From Sipunculus nudus (Eukaryota; Annelida; Sipuncula; Golfingiida; Sipunculidae): DNA of 64,000 nt. The translations under genes were made by a program, and so were the position numbers. The DNA lies in the NCBI GenBank assembly GCA_026874595.1, contig CM049307.1:9387579-9451578 (forward strand), in the 5' to 3' direction. How positions within the stretch are numbered: the first letter of the stretch is position 1; each line of letters starts with the position of its first letter. Positions 33,182 to 42,929 of this stretch are shown one piece after another. The notes under the pieces are model-generated. The model did not search any database, was not told the DNA's origin, and saw only the letters and a program-made list of their open reading frames with translations.

Positions 33182-33904
33182 CAGCAGAACAATGTCATAT
33201 CAAATCATGCGTTATAAATGTTCATAGACAGTCACAGTTCGTCCAAACTCTTGTTTATTTCAACGGTAATCAGAGCGTGACCAATGCGCCCCTCGCAGGG
33301 CCCGTGGCCCAAAGTGAAACAAAAGTGGTCTGTCCACATTGCTGACAACACTGTATGAGCGATAAACGGGTGATTCCTCTTGGCGAGTATTTGAAATGTC
33401 CAACAGTTCTATAAATGATTAAAGAACTAAAATAATATAGACCAGGATAACAACAGTAATGTGCTATCGCGGCTGACACACGGTTTAAAAACGTAAAGTC
33501 CTCAAAACTTACTTTAAAAGCGACTAAGACCTCCAGCGAGAAATATTCCGCCTTTCAGCTAGCGCATGCGCATGCGGTATCTATCTGTTTGTCTTTCTTT
33601 CTATTTATATATCGCTCTATCTATCTATCAACTAAAATGAAAGGCATTGTAAGATACAAGTCCGTAAAGAATCACTGAATTTAATACTAAAATAATAGGC
33701 AGTGTAGGATAACCTACACCTGTGAGTAAAGAAGCATTGAATTCAATAACCAAAGGCTATTTATGGAAGAAAAATGTGTAACATATGAAATGAATAACTC
33801 ATATTTTATTGACTTACCACGTAACTCCGCTTTGAAATATGGACAATTCTGATTTTATTGATATCACAAGCAAGCAATAATTATTTAAGCTCTGTACATG
33901 TTCC

Positions 33905-33975
33905 ATAAAAAATTATTTTATTTTAAGATAACATCTCATATAAATTTTATTTTAAGATAACATCTCATATAAATT
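33905..33975. repeat. Tandem duplication of about 28 bases
   Basis: Two adjacent copies of a unit containing attttaagataacatctcat, in the AT-rich inner right part of the inverted-repeat element. The region 33580-34440 otherwise has only simple repeats (TCTA-type at 33590-33635). Confidence 0.8.
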
Positions 33976-34173
33976 ATCGTTCCAATAAATAAATTCAATA
34001 TATAGACTTCAACGATGCCAAATACATGACGTTTTAATGATTGCATTTTATGTCGCCAGTTAGCCGGGTGTTCTATGTAAATAGGCCGTTAATCTTTCAT
34101 GGCGTTGCAAATGGTTCGATATTTTCATATATACAATTAAATTGATATATATCTATATATTTATATATCGGTG

Positions 34174-34215
<42 letters not shown>
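34174..34215. repeat. (TA)n microsatellite
   Basis: About 20 TA units within the inner right part of the inverted-repeat element. Confidence 0.9.
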
Positions 34216-34220
<5 letters not shown>

Positions 34221-34449
34221 ATAAGACAACAAGACAGCAAAATACCCTAGATATTGCAAGGTAAGTGATAATAAACGAGACAATGTAACGCGTCGCCATA
34301 TAGACGGGTGGTCTATGCGAATGAGCCGTTCATCCTTCAGGACGTTTCAAACTGCTTGATATTTCCATATATTCATTCATATTACTATATATAATATAAA
34401 AATGCATATATTATAAACTTCGTATTTTAAACCTATACGTTATTGATAG

Positions 34450-34555
34450 AGCGTCTGACTGGGACCCGTCCAACTGGGACCCGTCCGACTGGGACCCGTC
34501 CAGATGGGATCGAAAAAATCCGACCCGTCTATCTGAAACCCGTCCATTTGGGATG
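34450..34555 (-). repeat. Right terminal array, inverted
   Basis: Tandem units read ctgactgggacccgtccaac and variants on the + strand, the reverse complement of the left array at 25011-25129. Confidence 0.85.
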
Positions 34556-34560
34556 ACACC

Positions 34561-34895
34561 TCTGATCCATCTTCAACAGGTATGTCAGTGATACACTTAA
34601 AACTCTGTTTTGTGCCATCGAACAGGCAGGTTGACACTGAGAGAATCTTACCAAAAAAAATACTATACCAGACGCTCATTTCTGATCCGTCCTTACCAGG
34701 TAATATATAGCAGTGTAACACTTTACTAATTTTGTCCTATACCACTGAATAGGCAGGTTTGCACTGACAAAACATATCAGACGCTCATTTATGATCCGTC
34801 CTAACAGGTACGCCAGTAACACCAATAATTCTGTTCTGTACTAATACCATACAAGACGCTCATTTCTGATCCATCCTTTCTAGGTAAATATATGG
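34561..34895. repeat. Nested minisatellite, right part
   Basis: About three and a half units, with cores at 34561, 34669, 34778 and 34856 (gacgctcatttctgatccgt-type). The unit length is roughly 80-110 bases. It continues the array cut at 25002. Confidence 0.8.
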
Positions 34896-34962
34896 CAAGA
34901 CATACTATAGTATACTATAGGAACAGAAAATTCATGACAATGTGAATTATTTGTTAAACACA

Positions 34963-34967
<5 letters not shown>

Positions 34968-35037
<70 letters not shown>
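34968..35037. repeat. (TA)n microsatellite
   Basis: About 35 TA units. Confidence 0.92.
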
Positions 35038-35039
<2 letters not shown>

Positions 35040-35041
<2 letters not shown>

Positions 35042-36885
35042 ATATAACTGTTACCCTGGTCGGTTAAGACTCCCATAGACCAGGTTTAACATTTTCAGAC
35101 TATTAATAAGACGTGTACAGAATACTTGAAGTTTCCTATCTTCATCACACTTAACAGACAAAGTAAAACAAAAATAAATAAATAAATAAAATCATGATGG
35201 GAATGTATGAAATTTGCAACTTCTGCTTACATGTATGGGATGTGCAAAAGCATGGTCCGTCCCTACATTACAAAAAAATATATAGCTGTTGAACTGAAGC
35301 TATTGTGTACAACTTGTCACTGTCAAGACTTATATTGGTTGAATTATATAACCATTGTCACACCGTTAAGCTATAAGCTACTGATATTATCTTATTCAAA
35401 AGTGTGTAACACGTTAATACACACAATAAAGGATAAACTTAACATGTTAAAATACATATGAAAATTTGAAAACTAGGATATACACGTATGTAACACGTGT
35501 ATCAAGGACTGTATGTATCAATTGATTACGCTTATTAACAGTAATATAGTGTGTTTCTACTAAAATGGATATTCACACCTGATCCAACCATGCTTGTAGA
35601 TTTTATGTGTTGGCCATACATGTCTGCGCTGGCTACCACCTAGAAAGCACGTCTTCAATTTAAACATGAATATGACAATTATTATAACAAATGCGCATGT
35701 ATATCTTACGTATCTCTGTTAGATCACCATGCCGAAATTCATAAGACAAAATAAGCAAAATTTTCAACTGTTTTCTAATAATAGAATAACTGATATCATA
35801 GATTGATCAAGTCGCAGCCGGGCACTACCTCGACTTAAAACTGATACCTCGTTATTTCACAGAGCATCTTGCAAATAACACATACTAGTATATATGTTAG
35901 CTTAGTGATGCATCCAAATTCCTCAGATGCACATGCATTAAAGTTATATATATGTGCTTAACATTGATATATATAATCAAACGACCATGCAGTTAATTAT
36001 CTCAAGATTATTTTTTTTAAGAAAGGAGGAGTTAACCATAAATATCTGTCTCATTTGACTACCAGACTTCAGAGTACCAGCAATATAAACCGGAAAACAT
36101 CCTGTTAACGGATCACATTACTCTGTGACTTACTTAGTTCTTTATAAAGCACTTTCTTCATAAGACTAAGGTTTACCATAAAAGGTGTGACTTTAAACCA
36201 GGAATGTATGTAAGTTTTAAGATACAACTTGCATCCTGAATTGCTTTGCATGTCAATATATAAACACCTGACAGATATAAGTTTAAAAGGTTAAAATACT
36301 AGCTAATTCTATTACAGATAACCAGTTGCATATATTTTGGAATATTCATATAACTCCAACATTTTTTAACAACATTTAACTGCCATATTATTGTAAAATC
36401 TTTAGTATTCCTATCAGAAGAATATATAAAATGCATATACAGTCTATCGATACCATAGTTGGAATGGAATAACTTGGAATGGCTCCCTTGCTCCTGATAA
36501 CTGTCGACGCGTCCTGGGGTTTGTTTCCTCTTACCTGTGTCCCATGAGGCATATCAGCGGCGGCGTCACAAGCATCGAGCTCTTCTCTTGTAAATTGGCA
36601 TCAGCGGCATCACTAGTTGCTTCTTTCCCAAGTGACTTTTTCTCATTGCTCTTGATATTTAGTTGAAAACCATAGCAAGTGATCAGATCTATGTTACTGT
36701 TTGGTTATATTCTTAAGGGTACATCAGCAGGTTAGCTTCTTCTTGCCTGGATGGATCACAACAGGCTTTCACTGGAGCAGCTTATAGGTACTGTTGCACG
36801 AACGTTCTACTTGAATTTTACTCTATTATTGCAGGTATGCCTGTAAGGTATATTTTGACTTTCTGCATTTGATTCCAGGTACGAT
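35040..36885 (-). other. LTR element internal region, right part (5' end of element)
   Basis: About 1.8 kb of non-coding sequence. GC content and complexity rise at 36470-36890, next to the primer-binding site. That is where a packaging or gag region would be expected, but no open frame longer than about 85 codons and no gag motif is seen. Confidence 0.5.
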
Positions 36886-36889
36886 AAGA

Positions 36890-36902
36890 GGCATGCTCGC
36901 CA
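36890..36902 (-). other. Primer-binding-site-like sequence
   Basis: On the minus strand TGGCGAGCATGCC begins one base inside the 5' LTR. TGG is the complement of a tRNA 3' CCA end. Which tRNA cannot be decided by eye. Confidence 0.6.
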
Positions 36903-36903
36903 G

Positions 36904-37358
36904 TGTAGAGATTATAACCTGGTCCAGGATGCACTGGTGACAAACTTACAAGTCTCTCAGTTGATGTAAAAGATTCTTTATTTTAAGTATAAAGGAGAGG
37001 GTATGCCAAGCCCCTGTTCAGGGCTTGGCCCCCCAGTTTGAACCCCTCGCTTCTCTCCCAGCATTATTCATACACCATTAGTAAACCAATTAGAGATCTC
37101 CCTGACGTGTCACCACAGATGCAATTAAAGAAAGGTGTGCACAGGAGCTGAATGAAAGTGCAATTAGACAGAATAGAGTTGCCATGTAATCAAGGCTAAG
37201 CAATTACAGTCAATATGTAAATACCTGGGAACTCAGCTCTGACATTTGAATACACAAAGTCCCAATTAACTTAAACACCTGCAACTTACATAATATATAA
37301 TAATGATGAAATACAGAGAGTGAGAATTGTAGTAATAGACTGGCCTTGGTACATTACA
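36904..37358 (-). mobile_element. 5' LTR of the minus-strand LTR element
   Basis: 455 bases, near-identical to 23844-24311 apart from scattered substitutions and short indels (about 13 bases shorter). The ends are TG...CA. It is followed by CATT (37359-37362), the second copy of the target-site duplication, and then by the rest of TRPM pseudo-exon 12. Confidence 0.92.
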
Positions 37359-37481
37359 CATTGCTCACGCGGACCCTTCCACCTTCCGTCTGTGTCATGA
37401 CTACATTCTGCTCCTGTTCCTGGCGCTGTACCTGCTCATCACCAATATCTTGCTTATTAACCATCTTATTGCAATATTTAG
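37359..37481 (+). pseudogene. Pseudo-exon 12, 3' fragment
   Basis: It continues exon 12 exactly from the LTR target site. It contains CHDYILLLFLALYLLITNIL and ends at a retained donor (gtaaac). LLIA of the parent is changed to HLIA. This fragment is open and almost unchanged. Confidence 0.96.
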
Positions 37482-37959
37482 GTAAACTATATATAGATAT
37501 ATACAGGCCCTTTATAAGTCCAAACAAATGCAATGTGTTATTTAAGATTCGTTGACAGGATCTAAATAATATGGATCTCTTATGAATCATAACTGAATGT
37601 CTTAGGGAGGGCGATGCAAGTGTGTAACTGCAGCTTTAATATTTTATGAGATCGTTCATTTTTGTTTTATGTTCATTTTTCTTTTTACCTTCACATTTTT
37701 ATGTTCTATGTTATTTAATTAATCACCAAGCTTTTGAAGACTTAATTGAATTGGACAAAATGTAGACAACGTTGTTTAAACAGAACTTATTTTCCCCTTT
37801 CTGTACATTTACACAAATTAACCATATGTTGCTCGGACTTAGTAAACATTGAAATAAATAACTAAAGTTTTGGATCAAGTTTTGTTATAGGGAATACTGT
37901 ATAAACTCAAGACCAATTATTAAAAAAATATCAAAGTCAAACATAATTCTCTTTTATAG

Positions 37960-38100
37960 CCACTCCTATGAGAAGATACAAAGGAAATCTCTGCGGCTGT
38001 GGCGTTATTACTTCTACAGTCTGAGAGAGGAGTACGATCATATCCCGTGAGTCCTTCCGCCTCTTAACATCCCCTGGATATTGTTCAGGATGTCCCGCAG
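37960..38100 (+). pseudogene. Pseudo-exon 13
   Basis: The acceptor cttttatag is present. It reads HSYEKIQRKSLRLWRYYFYS and then EEYDHIP followed by TGA, where the parent has Trp. Similarity fades near 38100 and the parent's donor is lost. Confidence 0.95.
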
Positions 38101-39860
38101 ATACCTACCTAATTTAACAGGAGAGCAATCTCTCATATGAAAGTAGTTTTTCGGATACAACTTGATTCCTAAATCCGACTGTAATGTATTCAGGAGTATA
38201 TGTTAGAGAGTCTGCCTGTCTGTCCTTAGTATGTAACCCGGGAAAGATGCCGATTTTACATTTGATTCGTGTGTGTTACACTTTGGACATTAAACAAAGT
38301 TGGGATAGCTTTCATCGACCGGGGGTGAAACCAATGCCTGCCATTTAAAGTCGTAAAAATCCGTTTCAGTATGATACCTTTCCTTTATAAATATTGATTG
38401 CAAGGAATCTTATAAAATTTCACTTTTGAATCAGGCTTTTCGGGAAAACTCTATGGATCTATGGAATCTCGTGTGCCCCCTTTCTTAATCTTGCTTCCAA
38501 ATACTGAGATGGTAGTCCGGGGGCCAATGCAATATATGAAATTTCCATCGTAATCGCAAGTAACTTTTTGGAGATCATAAACTCTCCCTGGCCCGAACAA
38601 TCACAAAAAGTTTAATGATCTCATCCTGAGGTCAAAGGTAATTGTCGTCTTATATACACCCTACTAATGACGATTTATTTTTGTTCAATATTTTAAAATT
38701 TTAATCAGAAGACATTTTTCTGGTGTGTGTGTGTGTGGTGGTGGTGGTGGTGGGGGGGGGGGGGGGTTAGGACCAAAGCCTTTCCGGTGACATTGTTAAC
38801 GTTCGGGACTGATTGAACAACATAATTTACTTAATTGAAAGTGTTGTCGCCTTTTTAAAACCGATGAGAAACAACTGGGATATTAACCATGTAATGGAAA
38901 GATTTGCAGCATTATATCACTATTTGCAATACTTTGGAAGAAGGTCCTTTGATGTAATATATGAACAGGAAATAAGTTTATACTGTATCATGTGCTATAT
39001 ATATTGAAAATGCATCTTTTTGGTAATCTCTAAAAATTGTAATGTGACACTGGACCAACCTATTCCAGTCAGGGTTAACCTGGAAGAATGAAATCAAAAC
39101 CTTTCATCAACGGTAATTATTAATTTTCACAAATTCATTTACAAAGTGCACTATCATGCAAAAATATTTCCCAGTATGCAAAGTGGCCATGTAATATTTG
39201 ACATGGACCAAACAAGAAGAGATAATAATGATAAAGATTGCATAGAGGGAAACCAGAAGTACTAGAAGTATGTCTCCTCATCCGAATCAGTACAACAATG
39301 AAGTAAATTGCTTATAGTGGTGTTAATATATTAATCTTTATATAAATATTCAAATTAAGAAAATTATCTCATTATATTTACAAGATATAACTGTTAACTA
39401 AGTTGATGCATATTTTGCTTGAAAATATACATAGGGATTAACAAAGAGAAGTCTGATAATAAGAATATTATATTTTTTCTGAGTTGAATTGAAACTCACT
39501 AAAAAGATGTAGGTTAGCTGAAAATGACCTTTAATCTGAGTATAAGGTAATTGGACATCCACAGATTAAAATGATATTATTTTTCTGGATGCCAGGACTA
39601 TAGAGAATGAGACTATAATGGTTGACAAAAATTAATATGCGATGACGATGAAAAGACATTGGCCCCCTCAATACTATAAATGCACTCTGATATTTCGAAT
39701 GAATTTAACATTAATGTCAGTGTCAATGTTGTTACTTTTTTTTAATTCAAATGCATAATTTTTAGGGAATAACAAATAAAGGGTTTCGTTTCTTTTTGAA
39801 TCACTGTTAAAATTGTAAATATTCAATAAAAGACTCCTAAACAAGACACCGCTATTAAAT
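38101..39860. other. Pseudogene intron 13, left part
   Basis: No gene is seen. It contains a TG then GGT then G-run composite simple repeat at 38725-38766. Confidence 0.5.
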
Positions 39861-40068
39861 TGTAATCTTTATTTACGAGGCTAGACCTGCCAGGCAGTCA
39901 GTAATTAAGTCTCCAGTACAATATAAAAAACATAAAGTACTGTGAGCGGACTCAGCGGAGCATCTGTCTGGTACCTAAGCAGGTGAATAGGTGAATTACT
40001 GTTATCTGCATATCAGTGCGTCACAAGTGGCTCGTAAATTCTTCTCATTTACATATTAACACATTACA
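39861..40068 (-). mobile_element. Possible solo LTR
   Basis: A 208-base segment with TG...CA ends. On the minus strand it has an AATAAA followed by GATTACA near its end (39861-39875) and begins TGTAATGTGTT, resembling the start of the 13.5 kb element's LTR (TGTAATGTGCC). No clean target-site duplication is visible (TAAAT on the left against CCTAAAT on the right). Confidence 0.35.
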
Positions 40069-40102
40069 CCTAAATCAGGCCTCTGCATATTTTAAATACT
40101 GA

Positions 40103-41439
40103 TTTTTAGCTCAGCTGACTGAAAGTCATCTGAGCCTTAGGGATCACTCTTCGTCCGTCGTCCGTCCGTCTATCCGTCCGGTCGTCCGGCCGTTAACAAA
40201 ACACGAATCGTAACCGCTGGACCTTGAATCTTCCAACTTGACATCCTGGGAGGTCCATGAAAAATCTCCTTGGAAACCTGAAATTAGGTCTCTGTTACCC
40301 ATATTCTCCGAGCTATGGGTCTCAAAATTACCCCCAAGAATAATAAAAAAATTGATACAAAAGCTCCAGTATCTGAATATCTAATGCATTGATCCCTATG
40401 ATTCTTTGCATGAATATTGATCATGGAGTGTTCCATCAGTTCCTGCAGATTGGGGGTGCCAGCGGTATTTTCTCAATTTTTACTAATTTTTATCTCTATT
40501 TTGGATACCGCTAAAGAAGCTGTCATCAGTTAACAGGGCACAAATCGAAACCACTGGTTCTAGAATCTTCTTACTTAATATCAAGGGAGGTCCATGAAAA
40601 GTTTCCTTGGAAACCTGAAATAACGTCTCTGTTACCAATATCTTATGAGCTATTTGGCTCGTAAGTATCCCTTGGAATGATTAAAAATATGATACAAAAG
40701 CTCCAGTATCTGAATAACTAATGCTTTGATCACTATGATTCTTTGCATGAATATTGATCATGGAGTGTTCCATCAGTTCCGGCAGACTGGTGACGCCTAC
40801 TGTATTTGTCCAATTTTTACGATTTTTTTTCTTTATTTTTGAGAGCTTCAGAAAAGCTGTCATCTGTTAACAGGGCACAAATTTTTAATTATTCTGAGGG
40901 GTACTTCTGAGCCCCATAGTTCGGAGACTTTGGGTAACAGACACCTAATCTCAGTTTCCTAGGAGATTTTTCAGGGACCTCCCTGGATGTGATGTAAGAA
41001 GATTCTAGGTCCAGTTGTTACGCTTTGTGCCTGATTAAAGGACAACTGCTTCTTTGAAGACCTCAAAAATAGAGAAAAAAATCTAAAAAATTTGGAAAAT
41101 CCAGGTGACGCCATCAATCTGAAGGAACTGATGAAACACTCATTGATAAAGGTGCATGCCAAAATTATGCTGCTCAATGCATTAGTTATTCAGGTACTTG
41201 AGCTTTTGTATGAACATTTAATTATTCTTGGGGGTACTTTCCTGTCCCATAGATCACAGGATATCGGTAACAGCTAGAGATTTTTTCATGGACCTCCGAG
41301 GCTGTCAAGTTAGAAGAATCTAGGTCCAGCGGTGACGTTTTGTGGCTGGTTAACGGACAGACAGGCAGACGGAAAAACATACAGACAGACACAGAGTGAT
41401 CTCTATAGCTCAGATGACTTTCAGTCAGCTGAACAAAAC
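40103..41439. mobile_element. Terminal-inverted-repeat element (AGCTCAGCTGACT family)
   Basis: The left end, tttagctcagctgactgaaa, and the right end, ttcagtcagctgaacaaaac, are inverted copies extending about 30 bases. Each end is itself nearly palindromic (GCTCAGCTGACT..AGTCATCTGAGC). Inside are tgtc/cgtc-type short repeats next to each end. A block starting at 40196 (rich in gaggtccatgaaa and tccttggaaacctgaaa) is repeated directly at 40521. An inverted version lies at about 40870-41330. There is no transposase. Ends or pieces of the same family occur at 1985-2075, 42930-43500, 51720-52130 and 62865-63000. Confidence 0.75.
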
Positions 41440-41773
41440 TCATAAAGCGTTATAAAATCTTGGTCAAACGGTTAATGCTGCTGTGCGATAATAGGCGATG
41501 GTTATACGACTCGCACGAATACCGGATTGAAAAGACCCAGGGATCAGCGAGGCGTCGATAAGGGGAACTTGCTTTACTTTTATGTTTTGACGTTCCCAGT
41601 GGGTAAAGCATTTGCTGTATTATTTACCGGCAGGTGGCACTACCTGTCCTACGTGTAGCGATTCAGCCATATAAACAAAGTTAGCCGACCGGCGACTTAT
41701 ACACTATCAGCTGCCAAAAAAAGTATGAGACCATTTTTGTTAAACATAAAAAACGATCACGTCAAATTGATAT

Positions 41774-41779
<6 letters not shown>

Positions 41780-41861
<82 letters not shown>
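41780..41861. repeat. (TA)n(GA)n compound microsatellite
   Basis: About 24 TA units followed by about 18 GA units, just upstream of pseudo-exon 14. Confidence 0.92.
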
Positions 41862-41864
<3 letters not shown>

Positions 41865-41905
41865 TGTTAAATATTTTTGAATATTTCTAAATATTTTAAC
41901 TACAG

Positions 41906-42060
41906 GGAAGAAACAGGTGAGGAAATTTCAAAACGCGGAGAGTGTGGCTTTCAAGCGGCTGCTGCATGTTGAAGAGAAACGCAAGAAAGCAGAGATGAAG
42001 ATTCACAGGAAATTATTGAGAAAATGGTGACATTCTTTAAAGAATATAAACTATTTAAAT
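41906..42060 (+). pseudogene. Pseudo-exon 14
   Basis: The acceptor aactacag is followed by GKKQVRKFQNAESVAFKRLL, the counterpart of the coiled-coil exon. A deletion after the AEMK region shifts the frame and gives an early stop at 42026-42028. The original EIIEKM-type sequence is visible in another frame. Confidence 0.92.
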
Positions 42061-42440
42061 GAGTTTTATTCAGAAAATGTAGGCCTCATGCCCATAGCTT
42101 CACAAAATGATTTACATAACAATGTAAAACATAGTCACGTATGCAATATTCAATTCATTGTACTAAAAAGTCAAAGAACAAAAATAAATAAATGATAATA
42201 ATAGTAGTAGTAGTAGTAACAATAACTACAATAGTAATAACAGTATAAACAAAATAAATGTATGTTTGTTGAATTTCTGACCGCAAGAATACTAGCATGG
42301 CTCGCACAAGTTACCGTGTGCAGCCAACTTGTAAGCAGTACAGGAAATCGCTCGTTACCATAGAGACGGAGTTTCAGTTTTGGTTGTGAGGTCACATGTA
42401 TCTTGTGTTAATTCATCATTTGTAGCCTAATGTTAAGATT

Positions 42441-42680
42441 TTGGTCTGTTTACCACAATATGAATGCAACATGATGGACGACCACTGCGATGCATTCCTC
42501 GATATTGCTTGTATCATGACTCAAGTAGGCTTACAAGCCCAATTATCAGTGCCTACTGAGTTGGGTTGTCACCCGAGAAACAGACTGATTCTGAGCACCG
42601 TGAATCCATTCGCAAAAGAAGCTGATACGAGAGACGAGAATATATCAGACATTGAGGTGCACGAATCTGATTTATTTTAA
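42441..42680 (+). other. Unrecognised 79-residue ORF
   Basis: It reads without low complexity (for example DDHCDAFLDIACIMTQVGLQ, then CHPRNRLIL) and ends in an acidic tail at TAA. It may be a transposon or gene remnant. No family is recognised, and no splice context convinces me. Confidence 0.2.
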
Positions 42681-42929
42681 CCGAAGATATTGAAAGTCCC
42701 CTTTTTTCACTGTACGATCAATATAAGTTCCCTATGTATCCACGGAATCATAAATTTCAGCTTTCCAATTAGCATGTTCAATTAATGGACACAAACTCAG
42801 TAAATGACTGCTTAATGTAGAACATTTACTGACTGCTTAATGTAGAACAGTAATGATTATTGTTTTTTTATATTATAACATATGTATTCCCATGAAGGCA
42901 GGGATAAAAAGTAGACAGTTATAGTTAAA

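Larger units (their letters stand above)
28700..33570 (-). mobile_element. LINE A: near full-length two-ORF non-LTR retrotransposon, inactivated
   Basis: Read on the minus strand the order is: 5' untranslated region (about 33570-33182), ORF1 (33181-31629), a 70-base spacer, then ORF2 with an AP-type endonuclease (from 31558) and a reverse transcriptase (to about 28720). The order and domain types are those of Jockey/CR1-supergroup LINEs. ORF1 has an in-frame stop and at least one frameshift, ORF2 has several, and the catalytic RT box reads YAND. The 3' end is cut off by LINE B. It lies inside the inverted-repeat element. Confidence 0.88.
25003..34560. mobile_element. Inverted-repeat element with tandem-repeat ends
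   Basis: Its ends are inverted copies of an array of about seven short repeats (consensus near agttggacgggtccc), at 25011-25129 and 34450-34555. Both begin close to TGTCA and end inward with AGACGCT. The flanking minisatellite unit is interrupted at TCTGATC (24996-25002) and resumes with TCTGATC (34561-34567), which fits a target-site duplication of about 7 bases. No transposase is recognisable; the centre is occupied by LINEs. This looks like a non-autonomous DNA transposon with satellite-like terminal repeats. The superfamily is unknown. The right inner part has a degenerate direct repeat (about 34051-34150 and 34292-34395). Confidence 0.65.
23844..37358 (-). mobile_element. LTR retrotransposon derivative inserted in TRPM pseudo-exon 12
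   Basis: Orientation is shown by three signals on the minus strand. A poly(A) signal lies in the LTR. A polypurine tract (ATGGGGGAGGTG, 24312-24323) directly precedes the left LTR. A primer-binding-site-like TGGCGAGCATGCC (about 36890-36902) lies one base inside the right LTR. The 4-base CATT duplication and the clean rejoining of exon 12 across it prove insertion. No gag, protease, integrase or LTR-type reverse transcriptase is recognisable; all RT-like frames inside belong to nested LINEs. It is therefore a non-autonomous (LARD-like) or deleted element. A 4-base duplication fits Ty3/gypsy-type integration, but the family is not determined. Confidence 0.85.
22513..42060 (+). pseudogene. TRPM partial tandem duplicate, decayed and interrupted
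   Basis: Exons 9 (3' part) to 14 of the upstream TRPM gene recur here in order and orientation, with matching intron sequence (for example 22570-22800 against 16051-16279). This was a DNA-level segmental duplication, not a retrocopy. Decay is clear. The exon 10 acceptor changed from gcag to gcat, and a base was lost near 23103. Exon 11 has base losses leading to an early TGA, and its donor is lost (ggtgtg to gatgtg). Exon 12 is split by an LTR element, exon 13 has Trp (TGG) changed to TGA, and exon 14 has a frameshift. No exons upstream of 9 are present, so it could not encode a channel even if repaired. Exon positions are listed separately. Confidence 0.93.

Noticed and set aside
34440-34721. 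Minus-strand ORF with WTGPSRTGPSWTGPS repeats
   Set aside because: It is a translation of the 15-base terminal array of the inverted-repeat element.
22513-42060. Second functional TRPM gene
   Set aside because: Multiple independent stops, frameshifts and lost splice sites, a 13.5 kb insertion in exon 12, and no exons upstream of exon 9.
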